Shown one piece after another: positions 47,772 through 57,818 of a stretch of 64,000 bases of DNA (its first letter is position 1; each line of letters starts with the position of its first letter). Origin of the DNA: Staphylococcus aureus (GTDB taxonomy: Bacteria > Bacillota > Bacilli > Staphylococcales > Staphylococcaceae); the NCBI RefSeq assembly GCF_001027105.1, contig NZ_CP011526.1:2170001-2234000 (forward strand). The letters are read 5' to 3'. The notes under the pieces are model-generated. The model searched no databases and was not told the origin of the DNA. It saw only the letters and a program-made list of their open reading frames with translations. The position numbers and the translations under genes were made by a program.

Positions 47772-48620
47772 TTAAACATCTAATTCTCTGCTTGTAAGTG
47801 CTTTAATCATCTCTGGATCAGCATGTGAGAAAAATTGGCTATTACTTTCTTCTAATGTCGCAATTTGTTGTTTATCTTCTTCTGTAAGTTCAAAATCAAA
47901 TATATCTAAGTTTTGAGCCATACGTTCTGGATTTACTGATTTTGCGAGTACAACAATGTCACGTTCTACTAACCAGCGTAAAATAACTTGTGCAATTGAT
48001 TTGTTGTATTTATCTGCAATGGCCTGCAACAATTGATTTTGGAATAATTGATTTTTACCTTCTGCAAATGGTGCCCAAGCTTCTACCACAACATTTTCTT
48101 GTTGAAGTGCTGCAACTTGTTCTTCTTGTTGATGGAATGGATTAATTTCTATTTGGTTCACTTGTGGTTGAATTTGATTGTGAATACCTAAATCTACAAT
48201 TCGATCAACGCCGAAGTTAGATACACCGATTGCTTTAATTTTACCATTTTCTTTTAACTCTTCTAATGCACGCCATGAGCCATATACGTCATTGTAAGGT
48301 TGGTGAATAAGCACTAGATCAAGATAGTCCAAATTTAATCGTTGTAATGATCGTTCGATTGATTTGATAGTATCTTCATAGTTAACATTTTCAATCCATA
48401 CTTTAGTCGTAATGAATAGTTCACTTCTATCAATACCTGAAGCTTCAATACCTTGACCTACTTCAGTTTCATTTAAATAACTTTGTGCTGTATCAATATG
48501 TCTATAACCCGCTTTAATTGCTTCTTTAACCGCTTCTGCTGTTTGTTCTTGAGGAATTTGAAATACTCCGAAACCTAATACTGGTATCTTTACATCTTTA
48601 CTTATTTCAATATGATTCAT
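47772..48620 (-). CDS. Aldo/keto reductase (AKR5-like)
   Basis: 282 aa (beta/alpha)8 NADPH-dependent reductase. Motifs: GFGVFQIP, AGYRHIDTAQSYLNETEVG (catalytic Asp and Tyr, about 41-60), FITTKVWIENV (Lys about 73) and DLVLIHQPYND (His about 106). The late NADPH block AKSVNPERMAQNL is also there. Likely reduces methylglyoxal-like aldehydes, as B. subtilis YvgN/YtbE do. The promoter just upstream has a MerR-type 19-bp spacer. Start after AAAGGAGGTTCATTTT. Confidence 0.93.
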   Translation of the reverse strand: MNHIEISKDVKIPVLGFGVFQIPQEQTAEAVKEAIKAGYRHIDTAQSYLNETEVGQGIEASGIDRSELFITTKVWIENVNYEDTIKSIERSLQRLNLDYLDLVLIHQPYNDVYGSWRALEELKENGKIKAIGVSNFGVDRIVDLGIHNQIQPQVNQIEINPFHQQEEQVAALQQENVVVEAWAPFAEGKNQLFQNQLLQAIADKYNKSIAQVILRWLVERDIVVLAKSVNPERMAQNLDIFDFELTEEDKQQIATLEESNSQFFSHADPEMIKALTSRELDV

Positions 48621-48649
48621 AAAATGAACCTCCTTTATCTTGTATGTCC

Positions 48650-48680
48650 ACTATAAACCATGGAGCGAACTCTATAGCAA
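48650..48680 (-). promoter_or_regulatory. MerR-type promoter of the aldo/keto reductase
   Basis: -35 TTGCTA (48675-48680), an overlong 19-bp spacer, -10 TATAGT (48650-48655). The spacer holds the dyad GAG-TTCG-CTC within it. This is the layout activated by MerR-family proteins, and such a gene lies next door. Confidence 0.75.
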
Positions 48681-48689
48681 GCCATAGGT

Positions 48690-49106
48690 TTACTTTCTCT
48701 CCCAAAGACGTTCAACATTGTCATCATAATTATCACTAGCATTGATTTTAGCAATATGATTATCATAATTATCAATTTTATATTGTAGTAAATCTCTCGC
48801 ATCATGAATTGTCTTTAAGTTTTCATTTAATTCTTCGAGTTGCTTATTTAAAATTTGCTTTTGCTGTGCTTGAATATTTTCATTTTTAGGAAGCTGCGCT
48901 AACCTGCAAAATTCGATAAGCGATTCAATACTGACGCCTGCATTTCGCAAATTTTTCACTAAATAAATCCAATTTAAATCACTATCATTATATATTCTAT
49001 ATCCATTTTCATCTCGATTAACTGGTGGAATCACACCAACCTTTTCATAATATCTTAAAGTGTCTTGAGATATATTCATGAGCGCTACGACTTCTTTAGT
49101 TTTCAT
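48690..49106 (-). CDS. MerR family transcriptional regulator
   Basis: 138 aa. N-terminal winged helix: VVALMNISQDTLRYYEKVGVIPPVNRDENGYRIYNDSDLNWIYLV (about 5-50, partly shown), then a coiled-coil region (about 80-120) for dimerisation. No Cys is present, so redox or metal sensing by thiols is excluded in this protein. It is transcribed in the same direction, directly upstream of the aldo/keto reductase gene whose promoter has the matching spacer, so it probably activates that gene. Resembles AdhR/YhdM-type aldehyde-responsive members, which however use a conserved Cys. Confidence 0.9.
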   Translation of the reverse strand: MKTKEVVALMNISQDTLRYYEKVGVIPPVNRDENGYRIYNDSDLNWIYLVKNLRNAGVSIESLIEFCRLAQLPKNENIQAQQKQILNKQLEELNENLKTIHDARDLLQYKIDNYDNHIAKINASDNYDDNVERLWERK

Positions 49107-49311
49107 TGCGACTATCCTTTCAGTTATGTTTGGTCGTCTAAAGTAATGTTGCTTTATATATTGTCATCTTCGTTTGAATACTTCTTATTTTATTACTCAA
49201 ATTTAAATTTGTCTCTTTTTTAACATTTTACATTTCATCGTTTTTAATTACTTTAAAAATTGTATAACTTAAATATTTAAAATGATATAATCACTAAGAT
49301 TGATAATATTT

Positions 49312-49326
49312 AATTTTTTGAAAATT
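49312..49326 (+). promoter_or_regulatory. CodY box upstream of hysA
   Basis: AATTTTTTGAAAATT matches the 15-bp CodY consensus AATTTTCWGAAAATT at 14 positions. It lies about 190 bp before hysA. hysA is known to be CodY-repressed in S. aureus. Confidence 0.7.
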
Positions 49327-49513
49327 ATTTTAGTTGCAATTTTTGGGTGATGCGGAAAATTTGGGTGATCGATTGTTTATATGCATCAACATTCTTTGTG
49401 GATTGTTTGACAGTAGACAGTCATTTGTATACGTTAACGAATTTTGAAAAATTGAATCATTATTTAATCATAATATTCATTGCGCACGCGCAACACAAAA
49501 AGGAGACATGTCA

Positions 49514-51937
49514 ATGACATATAGAATAAAGAAATGGCAAAAATTATCCACCATTACGTTATTAATGGCTGGTGTGATTACTTTGAATGGTGGTGAATTC
49601 AGAAGTGTTGATAAACATCAAATCGCTGTGGCTGATACGAATGTTCAAACGCCAGATTATGAAAAATTGAGGAACACATGGCTGGACGTTAACTATGGTT
49701 ATGATAAGTATGATGAGAATAATCCAGATATGAAGAAGAAGTTTGATGCTACAGAGAAAGAGGCGACGAATTTACTCAAGGAAATGAAAACTGAAAGTGG
49801 TAGGAAATACTTGTGGTCAGGAGCGGAAACCCTTGAAACTAATTCTTCTCATATGACTCGTACCTATCGTAATATTGAGAAAATCGCAGAAGCGATGAGG
49901 AATCCTAAAACCACTTTAAATACTGACGAAAATAAGAAGAAAGTGAAAGATGCCCTTGAGTGGCTGCATAAAAATGCATATGGAAAAGAACCAGATAAAA
50001 AAGTAAAAGAATTAAGTGAGAATTTTACTAAAACAACTGGCAAGAATACCAACTTAAATTGGTGGGATTATGAAATTGGAACACCTAAATCATTAACAAA
50101 TACGCTTATATTGCTGAATGATCAATTTTCAAATGAAGAAAAGAAAAAATTCACTGCCCCTATTAAAACTTTCGCCCCAGATAGTGACAAAATATTATCT
50201 TCTGTAGGAAAAGCTGAACTTGCTAAAGGCGGAAATCTAGTAGACATTTCTAAGGTGAAACTTTTAGAATGTATTATCGAAGAAGATAAAGATATGATGA
50301 AAAAGTCTATAGATTCATTTAATAAAGTCTTCACTTACGTTCAAGATTCTGCCACTGGTAAAGAACGTAATGGATTTTATAAAGATGGCTCTTACATTGA
50401 TCATCAAGACGTTCCATACACTGGTGCTTATGGCGTTGTACTCTTAGAGGGGATTTCTCAAATGATGCCGATGATAAAAGAAACACCTTTTAATGATAAA
50501 ACCCAAAATGATACAACCTTAAAGTCATGGATTGACGACGGATTTATGCCACTCATTTATAAAGGTGAAATGATGGATTTATCACGAGGTAGAGCTATCA
50601 GTCGTGAAAATGAAACCAGTCACTCAGCATCTGCAACAGTAATGAAATCATTGTTGAGATTAAGTGATGCCATGGATGATTCAACAAAAGCTAAGTATAA
50701 AAAGATTGTCAAATCTTCAGTAGAGTCAGATTCAAGTTATAAACAAAATGATTATTTAAATTCATATTCGGACATAGATAAAATGAAGTCTTTAATGACA
50801 GATAACAGTATTTCTAAAAACGGATTAACACAACAACTTAAAATATATAATGACATGGATCGTGTCACCTATCATAACAAAGACTTAGACTTTGCATTTG
50901 GTTTAAGTATGACGTCGAAAAACGTAGCACGCTATGAAAGTATCAACGGAGAGAATTTAAAAGGTTGGCACACTGGTGCTGGAATGTCTTATTTATATAA
51001 CAGCGATGTCAAACACTATCATGATAACTTCTGGGTGACAGCCGATATGAAACGTTTATCAGGTACAACAACTTTAGACAATGAAATATTAAAAGATACG
51101 GATGATAAAAAGTCGAGTAAAACTTTTGTTGGCGGAACAAAAGTTGATGACCAACATGCTAGTATCGGAATGGATTTTGAAAATCAGGACAAAACTTTAA
51201 CTGCCAAAAAATCATATTTCATATTAAACGATAAAATTGTCTTCTTAGGAACTGGCATTAAAAGTACTGATTCATCAAAGAATCCAGTTACAACGATTGA
51301 AAATCGCAAAGCGAATGGGTATACGTTATATACAGACGATAAACAAACAACCAATTCTGATAATCAGGAAAACAATTCAGTCTTTTTAGAGTCCACAGAT
51401 ACCAAAAAGAACATCGGTTATCATTTTTTAAACAAACCGAAAATAACTGTAAAAAAAGAAAGTCATACTGGTAAGTGGAAAGAAATAAATAAAAGTCAAA
51501 AGGATACACAAAAAACTGATGAGTATTATGAAGTAACTCAAAAGCATTCTAATTCTGACAATAAATATGGATATGTGTTGTATCCAGGCTTATCTAAAGA
51601 TGTCTTTAAGACAAAAAAAGATGAAGTAACTGTCGTTAAGCAAGAAGATGACTTCCACGTTGTGAAAGATAATGAATCGGTTTGGGCTGGTGTTAATTAT
51701 AGTAATAGCACTCAAACTTTTGACATTAACAACACTAAAGTCGAAGTTAAAGCCAAAGGTATGTTTATACTTAAAAAGAAAGATGATAACACTTATGAAT
51801 GTAGCTTCTATAATCCTGAATCTACAAATTCCGCTTCAGATATTGAATCTAAAATTTCAATGACCGGTTACTCTATTACAAACAAAAATACGTCGACTTC
51901 TAATGAATCCGGCGTGCACTTTGAATTAACTAAATAA
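49514..51937 (+). CDS. hysA: Hyaluronate lyase HysA
   Basis: 807 aa secreted polysaccharide lyase (family 8). The start is the ATG at 49514, eight bases after AGGAG; the ATG six bases upstream is too close. A signal peptide (basic MTYRIKKWQK then a hydrophobic stretch to about residue 30, cleavage near VADTN) leads the alpha-helical domain. The catalytic region is NGFYKDGSYIDHQDVPYTGAY: His and, nine residues on, Tyr are the expected pair, with Asn a short distance before. The C-terminal half is beta-rich. It cleaves hyaluronan by beta-elimination. Followed by a strong terminator. Confidence 0.96.
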   Translation: MTYRIKKWQKLSTITLLMAGVITLNGGEFRSVDKHQIAVADTNVQTPDYEKLRNTWLDVNYGYDKYDENNPDMKKKFDATEKEATNLLKEMKTESGRKYLWSGAETLETNSSHMTRTYRNIEKIAEAMRNPKTTLNTDENKKKVKDALEWLHKNAYGKEPDKKVKELSENFTKTTGKNTNLNWWDYEIGTPKSLTNTLILLNDQFSNEEKKKFTAPIKTFAPDSDKILSSVGKAELAKGGNLVDISKVKLLECIIEEDKDMMKKSIDSFNKVFTYVQDSATGKERNGFYKDGSYIDHQDVPYTGAYGVVLLEGISQMMPMIKETPFNDKTQNDTTLKSWIDDGFMPLIYKGEMMDLSRGRAISRENETSHSASATVMKSLLRLSDAMDDSTKAKYKKIVKSSVESDSSYKQNDYLNSYSDIDKMKSLMTDNSISKNGLTQQLKIYNDMDRVTYHNKDLDFAFGLSMTSKNVARYESINGENLKGWHTGAGMSYLYNSDVKHYHDNFWVTADMKRLSGTTTLDNEILKDTDDKKSSKTFVGGTKVDDQHASIGMDFENQDKTLTAKKSYFILNDKIVFLGTGIKSTDSSKNPVTTIENRKANGYTLYTDDKQTTNSDNQENNSVFLESTDTKKNIGYHFLNKPKITVKKESHTGKWKEINKSQKDTQKTDEYYEVTQKHSNSDNKYGYVLYPGLSKDVFKTKKDEVTVVKQEDDFHVVKDNESVWAGVNYSNSTQTFDINNTKVEVKAKGMFILKKKDDNTYECSFYNPESTNSASDIESKISMTGYSITNKNTSTSNESGVHFELTK

Positions 51938-51942
51938 GCAAG

Positions 51943-51984
51943 AAAATCTCGACACTATACCATTTTTATAGTGTCGAGATTTTA
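51943..51984. terminator. Bidirectional terminator after hysA
   Basis: Stem AAAATCTCGACACTATA / TATAGTGTCGAGATTTT with a short loop, between convergent hysA and the M23-family gene. Confidence 0.9.
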
Positions 51985-51996
51985 TAAGTATCGCCA

Positions 51997-52851
51997 TCAT
52001 TCAGCTTGTAATCCGCAGACCACATCCCCTTTGATAAGTTCTCGATTATTTATAAATCGAATTTTTAAAGATGTACATGCTTCAATATTCTTATCATTCA
52101 TTACTTGAAAATGTATATGAGGTTCAGTAGAATTGCCAGAATTCCCAACCTTCCCAATGATATCACCATATTTAACATTTTGCCCCTCATTCACAATGAT
52201 TGAATATTGGTGTAAATGAGCTATTAAGCTATACTCATTTTCTGCGTGCTTAATTACAATATAATTTCCTAAAAACTGTGATTCATTCGTACTTCCAATA
52301 CTGTTGTCTTGAACCCCATTCACTACTTTTTCAACTGTACCATTTGCTGGCGCAATGATATCTTTTCCAAAACAAAAATAATCAGTATTTACTTTTCCTT
52401 GATTCTTATATGTTTTATGATTTTCTTTAATAACTAAATCAATAGCATACCTTTGATGTGGGTATAAATAGTGATAATTATATAATTCATTATCTCCACC
52501 CCAAAAAATCTCATAGCAATCTGTTGTCGGCACTGCGTATTTTAAAGTCGTTTCATTCTTAATCGCATCATAATTAATTAACGGACGCATAACAAATCCG
52601 ATAATACTATTATCTTTCCAAGTCACTGACACTCCAAATTGATTTGCTTCATCTATCCATATTTGCTCAATAGTACCATCATTTTGAGTACACACTTTTA
52701 ATTCATGTACATCAGACTGCCTTGTATAAGATTTGAAAAGTTTCCTAAACTGCCAATAACTAAACTCTCGCTTCAAATTTTGATCAAAAATCTTATATAT
52801 TTTCCTGCTCTTACTTTTATTTAAATAAGCCCCAAAGTTTGTTTTATTCAT
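51997..52851 (-). CDS. M23-family peptidase domain protein
   Basis: 284 aa, no signal peptide seen (starts MNKTNFGAYLNKSKS), with a weak ribosome site. The C-terminal half holds a LytM/M23 fold: HQRYAIDL (about 144-151, His/Asp zinc ligands), FGKDIIAPANGTVEKV, LIAHLHQYSIIVNEGQNVKYGD and GNSTEPHIHFQV (HxH). The ligands look complete. Most such enzymes cut cell-wall peptides; a cytoplasmic or leaderless form is unusual, and the export route is not evident. The N-terminal ~110 residues are of unknown type. Confidence 0.85.
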   Translation of the reverse strand: MNKTNFGAYLNKSKSRKIYKIFDQNLKREFSYWQFRKLFKSYTRQSDVHELKVCTQNDGTIEQIWIDEANQFGVSVTWKDNSIIGFVMRPLINYDAIKNETTLKYAVPTTDCYEIFWGGDNELYNYHYLYPHQRYAIDLVIKENHKTYKNQGKVNTDYFCFGKDIIAPANGTVEKVVNGVQDNSIGSTNESQFLGNYIVIKHAENEYSLIAHLHQYSIIVNEGQNVKYGDIIGKVGNSGNSTEPHIHFQVMNDKNIEACTSLKIRFINNRELIKGDVVCGLQAE

Positions 52852-52923
52852 ATATACTTAACCTATTATATTAATTTTGGTATCAATTCTTTCTCCAGTT
52901 CCTGCGTCATTTTTGCGCTACCT

Positions 52924-52992
52924 GAATCGTCTACACTTAATTGGATAAATCAACATATAAATAATTTTTTAAAGCTAAAGTGTAGTCGATTC
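52924..52992 (-). terminator. Large hairpin downstream of the HAD gene, dispersed repeat
   Basis: Arms gaatcgtctacactt (52924-52938) and aagtgtagtcgattc (52978-52992), complementary at 14 of 15 positions. The loop carries the sequence shared with 22413-22435. No T-run follows, so termination is uncertain. Confidence 0.45.
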
Positions 52993-53061
52993 ACCATATT
53001 TTCTAATCATCCCTTAAATATTAATATTTGCACTTAAAAAGTATACATATCACTCAACTAA

Positions 53062-53877
53062 TCAATAATCATACTTACCTTCAACAAATTCTTTAACATG
53101 CAGTGTTATCCCTTGATAATATGGATATTTTGTTAATCTAAATTTCTGCTTTAATGCTTCATCTCTACTATTCGACATCAAATATGCATGTTCAAGATAG
53201 CTTAAATATGCTTCGTCATTGCCGCTATCTCCAAAACCTAATATTGATTTTACTGGTATATTATATTTCCTCATCAGAAATTGAGTAGCATATAATTTTC
53301 CAGCATTTGACGGTGTGAAGTCAATATCATACGCATTTTCAGGATCACCAGCTAATGGATTGCTTCGACTAAATCTCGCTGTATAGTTTTGGTCATTTGC
53401 GTATCTGACAAGTGCTTCTAGGATACGACTATCATTGTTGTGATTACCTGTTGAATGAAAATAAAAATTATAATGTGTTTCATTACCTTCAAATGCTCTT
53501 TGTGGAATAAATTCGACATTATATTGCGCAGAAATATGACGTAATATATCTTCAATATCTTCAAATAAAAATGGTTCGCTCAAGACTTTCTTTTTATATG
53601 TTTCTGATTCAACATATTCGCCATTATTCCAAGTGAACATTTTAGAACTCAAATCAGAAAAGATATGTAATGGTTTAAACGTCATATTAACTTGATCCAT
53701 TTTATCCATGACACTTTGAAATGTACTTCCTGTCAATACAGCAGTGATCACTTCATTATTATTAGTTAGTTTTTCCAACAATTTTTCCATTTCTCTTAAA
53801 TGACTTAAATCTTCTTCATTTGTATTATGTTTAAAATATGTTTCATCAAAATCAAACAATAATAGACGCTTTGACAT
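53062..53877 (-). CDS. HAD-superfamily phosphatase
   Basis: About 271 aa. [13 protein letters not shown] (DxD nucleophile motif), [12 protein letters not shown] (motif II Thr/Ser) and [24 protein letters not shown] (motif IV, Asp pair) identify the Cof/sucrose-phosphatase-like HAD group with a large cap. FSDLSSKMF and [16 protein letters not shown] match substrate-binding and motif III Lys. A sugar phosphate is the likely substrate. The start is the second Met, seven bases from GGGGGA. Single gene. Confidence 0.88.
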
Positions 53878-54170
53878 ACTCATTCCCCCATAATATTTTA
53901 ATGAATTTATCTATAACTTAAATACACTATAAGTCTCAATTAAAAGTATAAGATCGACTATATGCTTTTCATGATTATTATATACAACTAATCAATCCCT
54001 ATAAACTAAAAACATTGCTTACCACTTTTCAAAATGCACGAGTCATATCCCTCGTTAAAAACTATTACTAAAAATTAAAATATAAAAAATGCAAAAAGTA
54101 TGTTTTAAACTTTATGAAACGTGTTATACAAATAGTGTAATATCATACAACCCGAAAAGGAGATTGAGAT

Positions 54171-54596
54171 ATGAAACTAAAATCATTTGTTACTGCCACT
54201 TTAGCATTGGGATTATTATCAACGGTCGGAGCTGCATTACCGAGTCACGAAGCATCTGCAGATAGTAATAACGGCTATAAAGAAATGACTGTGGATGGTT
54301 ATCACACTGTTCCTTACACAATTTCAGTAGATGGTATTACTGCATTACATCGAACTTACTTTATCTTCCCAGAAAATAAAAATGTTCTTTATCAAGAAAT
54401 TGACAGTAAAGTAAAAAATGAATTAGCTTCTCAACGTGGTGTTACAACAGAAAAAATTAATAATGCCCAAACAGCAACTTATACGCTTACTTTGAATGAT
54501 GGTAATAAAAAAGTAGTGAATCTAAAGAAAAATGACGACGCTAAAAATTCAATTGATCCAAGTACAATCAAACAGATACAAATTGTAGTTAAATAA
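54171..54596 (+). CDS. eapH1: EapH1, Eap/MAP-domain secreted neutrophil serine protease inhibitor
   Basis: 141 aa. Signal peptide MKLKSFVTATLALGLLSTVG with cleavage near SHEASA-DSN, then one MAP/EAP domain (VPYTISVDGITALHRTYFIF, GVTTEKINNAQTATYTLTLN, STIKQIQIVVK). EapH1 inhibits neutrophil elastase-like proteases. Between the HAD phosphatase and alsD, as in the reference genomes I know. The symbol eapH1, rather than eapH2, is from memory of sequence and position. Start ATG after AAAAGGAGATTGAG. Confidence 0.82.
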   Translation: MKLKSFVTATLALGLLSTVGAALPSHEASADSNNGYKEMTVDGYHTVPYTISVDGITALHRTYFIFPENKNVLYQEIDSKVKNELASQRGVTTEKINNAQTATYTLTLNDGNKKVVNLKKNDDAKNSIDPSTIKQIQIVVK

Positions 54597-54618
54597 TAAT
54601 TTGAAAATAGTTTTATAG

Positions 54619-54651
54619 GGCAAGCGCTGAAAAATTGGCGTTTGTCTTTTT
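54619..54651 (+). terminator. Terminator of eapH1
   Basis: CAAGCGC / GGCGTTTG stem (with a G-T pair), then TCTTTTT. Confidence 0.65.
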
Positions 54652-54786
54652 AGTTATTGAACTTGTAAATTATTGTTGTTTGCTTCTCGTAGTAACAGAT
54701 TGGCCTATACAATAGTAAATTTTATATGAGTGTGTACCACAATTTATAATCTAAACATAACAGCAAATCTCAAATATCTGGAACCT

Positions 54787-54831
54787 AATAAATCCCCTCA
54801 CTACTGCTAATAGTGAAGGGATTTATTTTAT
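54787..54831. terminator. Bidirectional hairpin between eapH1 and alsD
   Basis: AATAAATCCCCTCACTA / TAGTGAAGGGATTTATT stem with a 7-base loop and Ts on both strands; about 130 bases past the alsD stop codon. Confidence 0.75.
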
Positions 54832-54959
54832 TACTTAGACGTAATTATAAATATATTTGTTCTATTGTAGTCATGGTTAATCATATTTACAAACTATCAT
54901 TTCTAAATCGCGCATTATGAAGTCAATTTTCATAAACCGTCATTATATTTCTGGATTCA

Positions 54960-55664
54960 TTATTCAGCTTCTCTAATTTCGTCTGCAATATCTTTATAGT
55001 CAATATTTGCTTTAGTGAAATCTTTATCTTGAATTGGAAAATGCTGTTCAAATGTTTCTATATTTTGGATTTCTACTTTAACATCTTCTACTTCAAAATC
55101 TAAGACATGTCCACCAAAGTTACGATCATCATTCGCAAAGTGTACATGAAATCCTGCTGATCCGATACCATGGAATAATTCTGGTGTAAAGAAACCAACG
55201 ACTGAACCTTTGACATACGTTTCAGTTTGTTCAGGTTGTCTTCTAGCTGAATCGATTAAACGTGTATAAGGTGGTTCTTGAGCCGGCATCATACGTACAT
55301 GCATTTTTTTAAATAAGCCTGAAATTTTTACTGCTGAAAATAAATTTTCACTCAACATCTTTTCCTTAATTTCTGCAAAAACTGCTTCTGAAGATTTATC
55401 TTTCGTTTCATAGCTTGTATCTGCTACAAATTTAGTTACAGTTGCATATGGTGTTAACTCGTCACCTTTTAATTCTACAAATTCTTTATGTTCATTTGCA
55501 TGGTAAGCTTTTCCATCTAAAAAGATTACCTCACCGTTTGAACCTGTTAGTGTAGCGATACCTAAGTCACCATGTTGCAATAATTCATTTATTGATGCAG
55601 TTCCTTTTAATAATCCTGCCATTAATGTGCCTAATGTACCATGTTGGTATAAAACATTAGTCAT
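54960..55664 (-). CDS. alsD: Alpha-acetolactate decarboxylase
   Basis: 234 aa. The start is the ATG five bases after GGGAG (MTNVLYQHGTLGTLMAGLL); an in-frame GTG four codons upstream lies in the site itself. The conserved zinc-binding part GIGSAGFHVHFANDDRNFGGHVLDF (about 170-194, two His in HVH and one in GGHV) and EVIFLDGKAYHA are visible. Forms acetoin from alpha-acetolactate. 24 bases after alsS, same transcript. Confidence 0.96.
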   Translation of the reverse strand: MTNVLYQHGTLGTLMAGLLKGTASINELLQHGDLGIATLTGSNGEVIFLDGKAYHANEHKEFVELKGDELTPYATVTKFVADTSYETKDKSSEAVFAEIKEKMLSENLFSAVKISGLFKKMHVRMMPAQEPPYTRLIDSARRQPEQTETYVKGSVVGFFTPELFHGIGSAGFHVHFANDDRNFGGHVLDFEVEDVKVEIQNIETFEQHFPIQDKDFTKANIDYKDIADEIREAE

Positions 55665-55700
55665 AAAATCTCCCACTCCTCTTTAACATTTATCTTTATT

Positions 55701-57365
55701 TTAGTTAAATACGTCAGGTAACATATTTGTTGAAAGTTTGATATTATCTTTGTAATTTACAGGTATATCAATTAATACTGGACCATCTGTTTCATAGCCC
55801 TCTTTAATTGCCGCTTCTAATTCTTCTTGATTAGTAACTCGTAAACCTTTCGCGCCAAATGATTCTGCATATTTTACAAAATCTACAGGACCGAAGTCTA
55901 CACCTGACGAACGTTTATATTTCATTTCTTCTTGGAATTCAACCATGTTATATTTTCCATCATTCCAAATAAGCTGGATGATATTTAAATTTTTACGTAC
56001 GGCCGTTTCTAAATCTTGTGATGAAAATAAAAAGCCACCATCGCCAGCAACGGACACAACTTGCGTATTAGGGCGCACAAGTGCAGCTGAAATTGCCCAC
56101 GGTAATGCTACACCAAGCGTTTGCATACCATTGCTAAATAATAAATGTCTTGGATTGTAACTTCTGAAATTACGTGCCATCCAAATATAGTGACTTCCAA
56201 CATCAACTGTTACAGTAGTATCATCAGTTAATACCTTTTGCATAGATTCAATAATTTCCACTGGATGTAGAATTCCTTCTTCATGCGTCGCTTTAATACC
56301 AGTTTCTTCATCAATATGTGTTCTTAATTGTTCTAATTCGTCTAAATGTTGTTGATTTATAAATGGCTCATCCACTTTTTCAGAAATCATTTCAATCGTT
56401 TTAGCAATATTACCAATCAACTCTTTTTTCGGTTGCATATAATTAGTAATTTCAGCTTGAACTTCGTCAATATTGATAATTTGTGTTTCTAATTCTTTAT
56501 TCCAGTTACTAGCTTCGTATTCAATTGGATCATAACCGATTGTAACAACTAAATCACTTTTACGTAATAATTCATCACCAACTTGATTGCGGAATAAGCC
56601 CACACGACCGAAGAAATGATTTTCTAATTCACGACTAATTACACCTGCACCTTGGAATGTTTCTACAACTGGTAAATTCGTGCGCTCAACTAATTTGCGA
56701 ATGGCATTTGTTTCTTCTGCACTTGAACTTCTCATACCAGCTAATAAAACAGGAAATGATGCATTTTTAATCGCTTCAATGACATCATTAATATCTTGTT
56801 CACTCGGTACTCCTAAATTTGTTTTTTGGCAAAGTGATATAGCTTTAGATTCAACTGGTGAAGAAATAACGTCTTGCGGAATACTAATAAAACTTGCGCC
56901 ATTTTTTCCTGAAGTAGCAATTCGAATTGCATTTGTCATAACTTCTGATAATGATTCAGGATCTTGTACTTCTTCACTATATTTTGATGAATATTTTAAT
57001 AGCGCAGCATTATCAATACTTTGATGCGTTAATCGTAATAAATCATTACGTTTCACTTGGCCACCTAACGCTAATACAGGATCCCCTTCAGATGTTGCGG
57101 TTAATAATCCAGTAGTTAAATTACTTACACCAGGACCACTTGTAACAAGTACTACACCCGGTTTGCCTGTTAATCTTCCAATACCTTGCGCCATCATTGC
57201 GGCGTTTTGTTCATGACGAGTGACAATAAGTTCAGGACCATCATCAATTAAAGCATTAAATAGATAGTCAATCTTTGCACCCGGAATACCAAAAACATAT
57301 TCTACCCCATTATTTTTCAAAGTATCAATAACCATATCGGCTGCAGTGTACTTTTTATCAGTCAT
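55701..57365 (-). CDS. alsS: Acetolactate synthase (catabolic, AlsS type)
   Basis: 554 aa thiamine-diphosphate enzyme. [19 protein letters not shown] and [22 protein letters not shown] (Glu about 50, cofactor activation) occur early. [36 protein letters not shown] near 430-470 (partly shown) is the ThDP/Mg2+ motif GDGx(~27)N. Condenses two pyruvates in the acetoin pathway. No FAD-type extension or regulatory subunit gene is nearby, as expected for the catabolic enzyme. Upstream, aatctaat / attagatt inverted copies (near 57430 and 57487) may bind a LysR-type activator such as CidR; this is speculative. Confidence 0.96.
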   Translation of the reverse strand: MTDKKYTAADMVIDTLKNNGVEYVFGIPGAKIDYLFNALIDDGPELIVTRHEQNAAMMAQGIGRLTGKPGVVLVTSGPGVSNLTTGLLTATSEGDPVLALGGQVKRNDLLRLTHQSIDNAALLKYSSKYSEEVQDPESLSEVMTNAIRIATSGKNGASFISIPQDVISSPVESKAISLCQKTNLGVPSEQDINDVIEAIKNASFPVLLAGMRSSSAEETNAIRKLVERTNLPVVETFQGAGVISRELENHFFGRVGLFRNQVGDELLRKSDLVVTIGYDPIEYEASNWNKELETQIINIDEVQAEITNYMQPKKELIGNIAKTIEMISEKVDEPFINQQHLDELEQLRTHIDEETGIKATHEEGILHPVEIIESMQKVLTDDTTVTVDVGSHYIWMARNFRSYNPRHLLFSNGMQTLGVALPWAISAALVRPNTQVVSVAGDGGFLFSSQDLETAVRKNLNIIQLIWNDGKYNMVEFQEEMKYKRSSGVDFGPVDFVKYAESFGAKGLRVTNQEELEAAIKEGYETDGPVLIDIPVNYKDNIKLSTNMLPDVFN

Positions 57366-57680
57366 TTATATTCATTTCCCTTCAAATGTGATGTATAGAT
57401 GTGTATTACATGTAATTACTTTGTGATTTGTAATCTAATGATAGTTACGCAAAATTAATGATGTTTATCAAAATTTTACATGTACGATTAGATTTGTAAT
57501 ACATAAAAATTGCCTTCAGTACATTATATAACCTTTGTTAGATGAATAAAAATCGTTATTTGTAATACTAAGTATTCCAAAAATGCATGAATAGATTTTG
57601 TGCGTTGTGATTATGAGGGATGTTGGATTGATTGATGTAGAGGATTGTTACGATATTTTTGGGATGTGGTGTTTAGTCAA

Positions 57681-57753
57681 TGGCGGGCTGAAATTGTCGT
57701 TTTATGGTGGGCTGAAAATGCTGTTTTATGTCGGGCTTGAATTTGTCGTTTTA
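57681..57753. repeat. Three tandem imperfect 24-bp units
   Basis: Units at 57681-57704, 57705-57728 and 57729-57753 share the pattern tg-cgggctgaaa-ttg-cgtttta with a few changes. They are not CRISPR (no spacer between units). They lie between alsS and the 60-aa gene; the 79-codon ORF across them has no ribosome site. Confidence 0.6.
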
Positions 57754-57818
57754 TGGAGATATAAAAAGCCACAGCAAGACTTAGATCTAACTGTGACTTA
57801 TACATTTCATACTTATAT

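Noticed and set aside
53884-54170. SaeR site upstream of eapH1
   Set aside because: Looked for GTTAA-N6-GTTAA; only single or degenerate halves are present.
57681-57753. Short CRISPR array
   Set aside because: Units are contiguous and imperfect, with no unique spacers and no cas genes.
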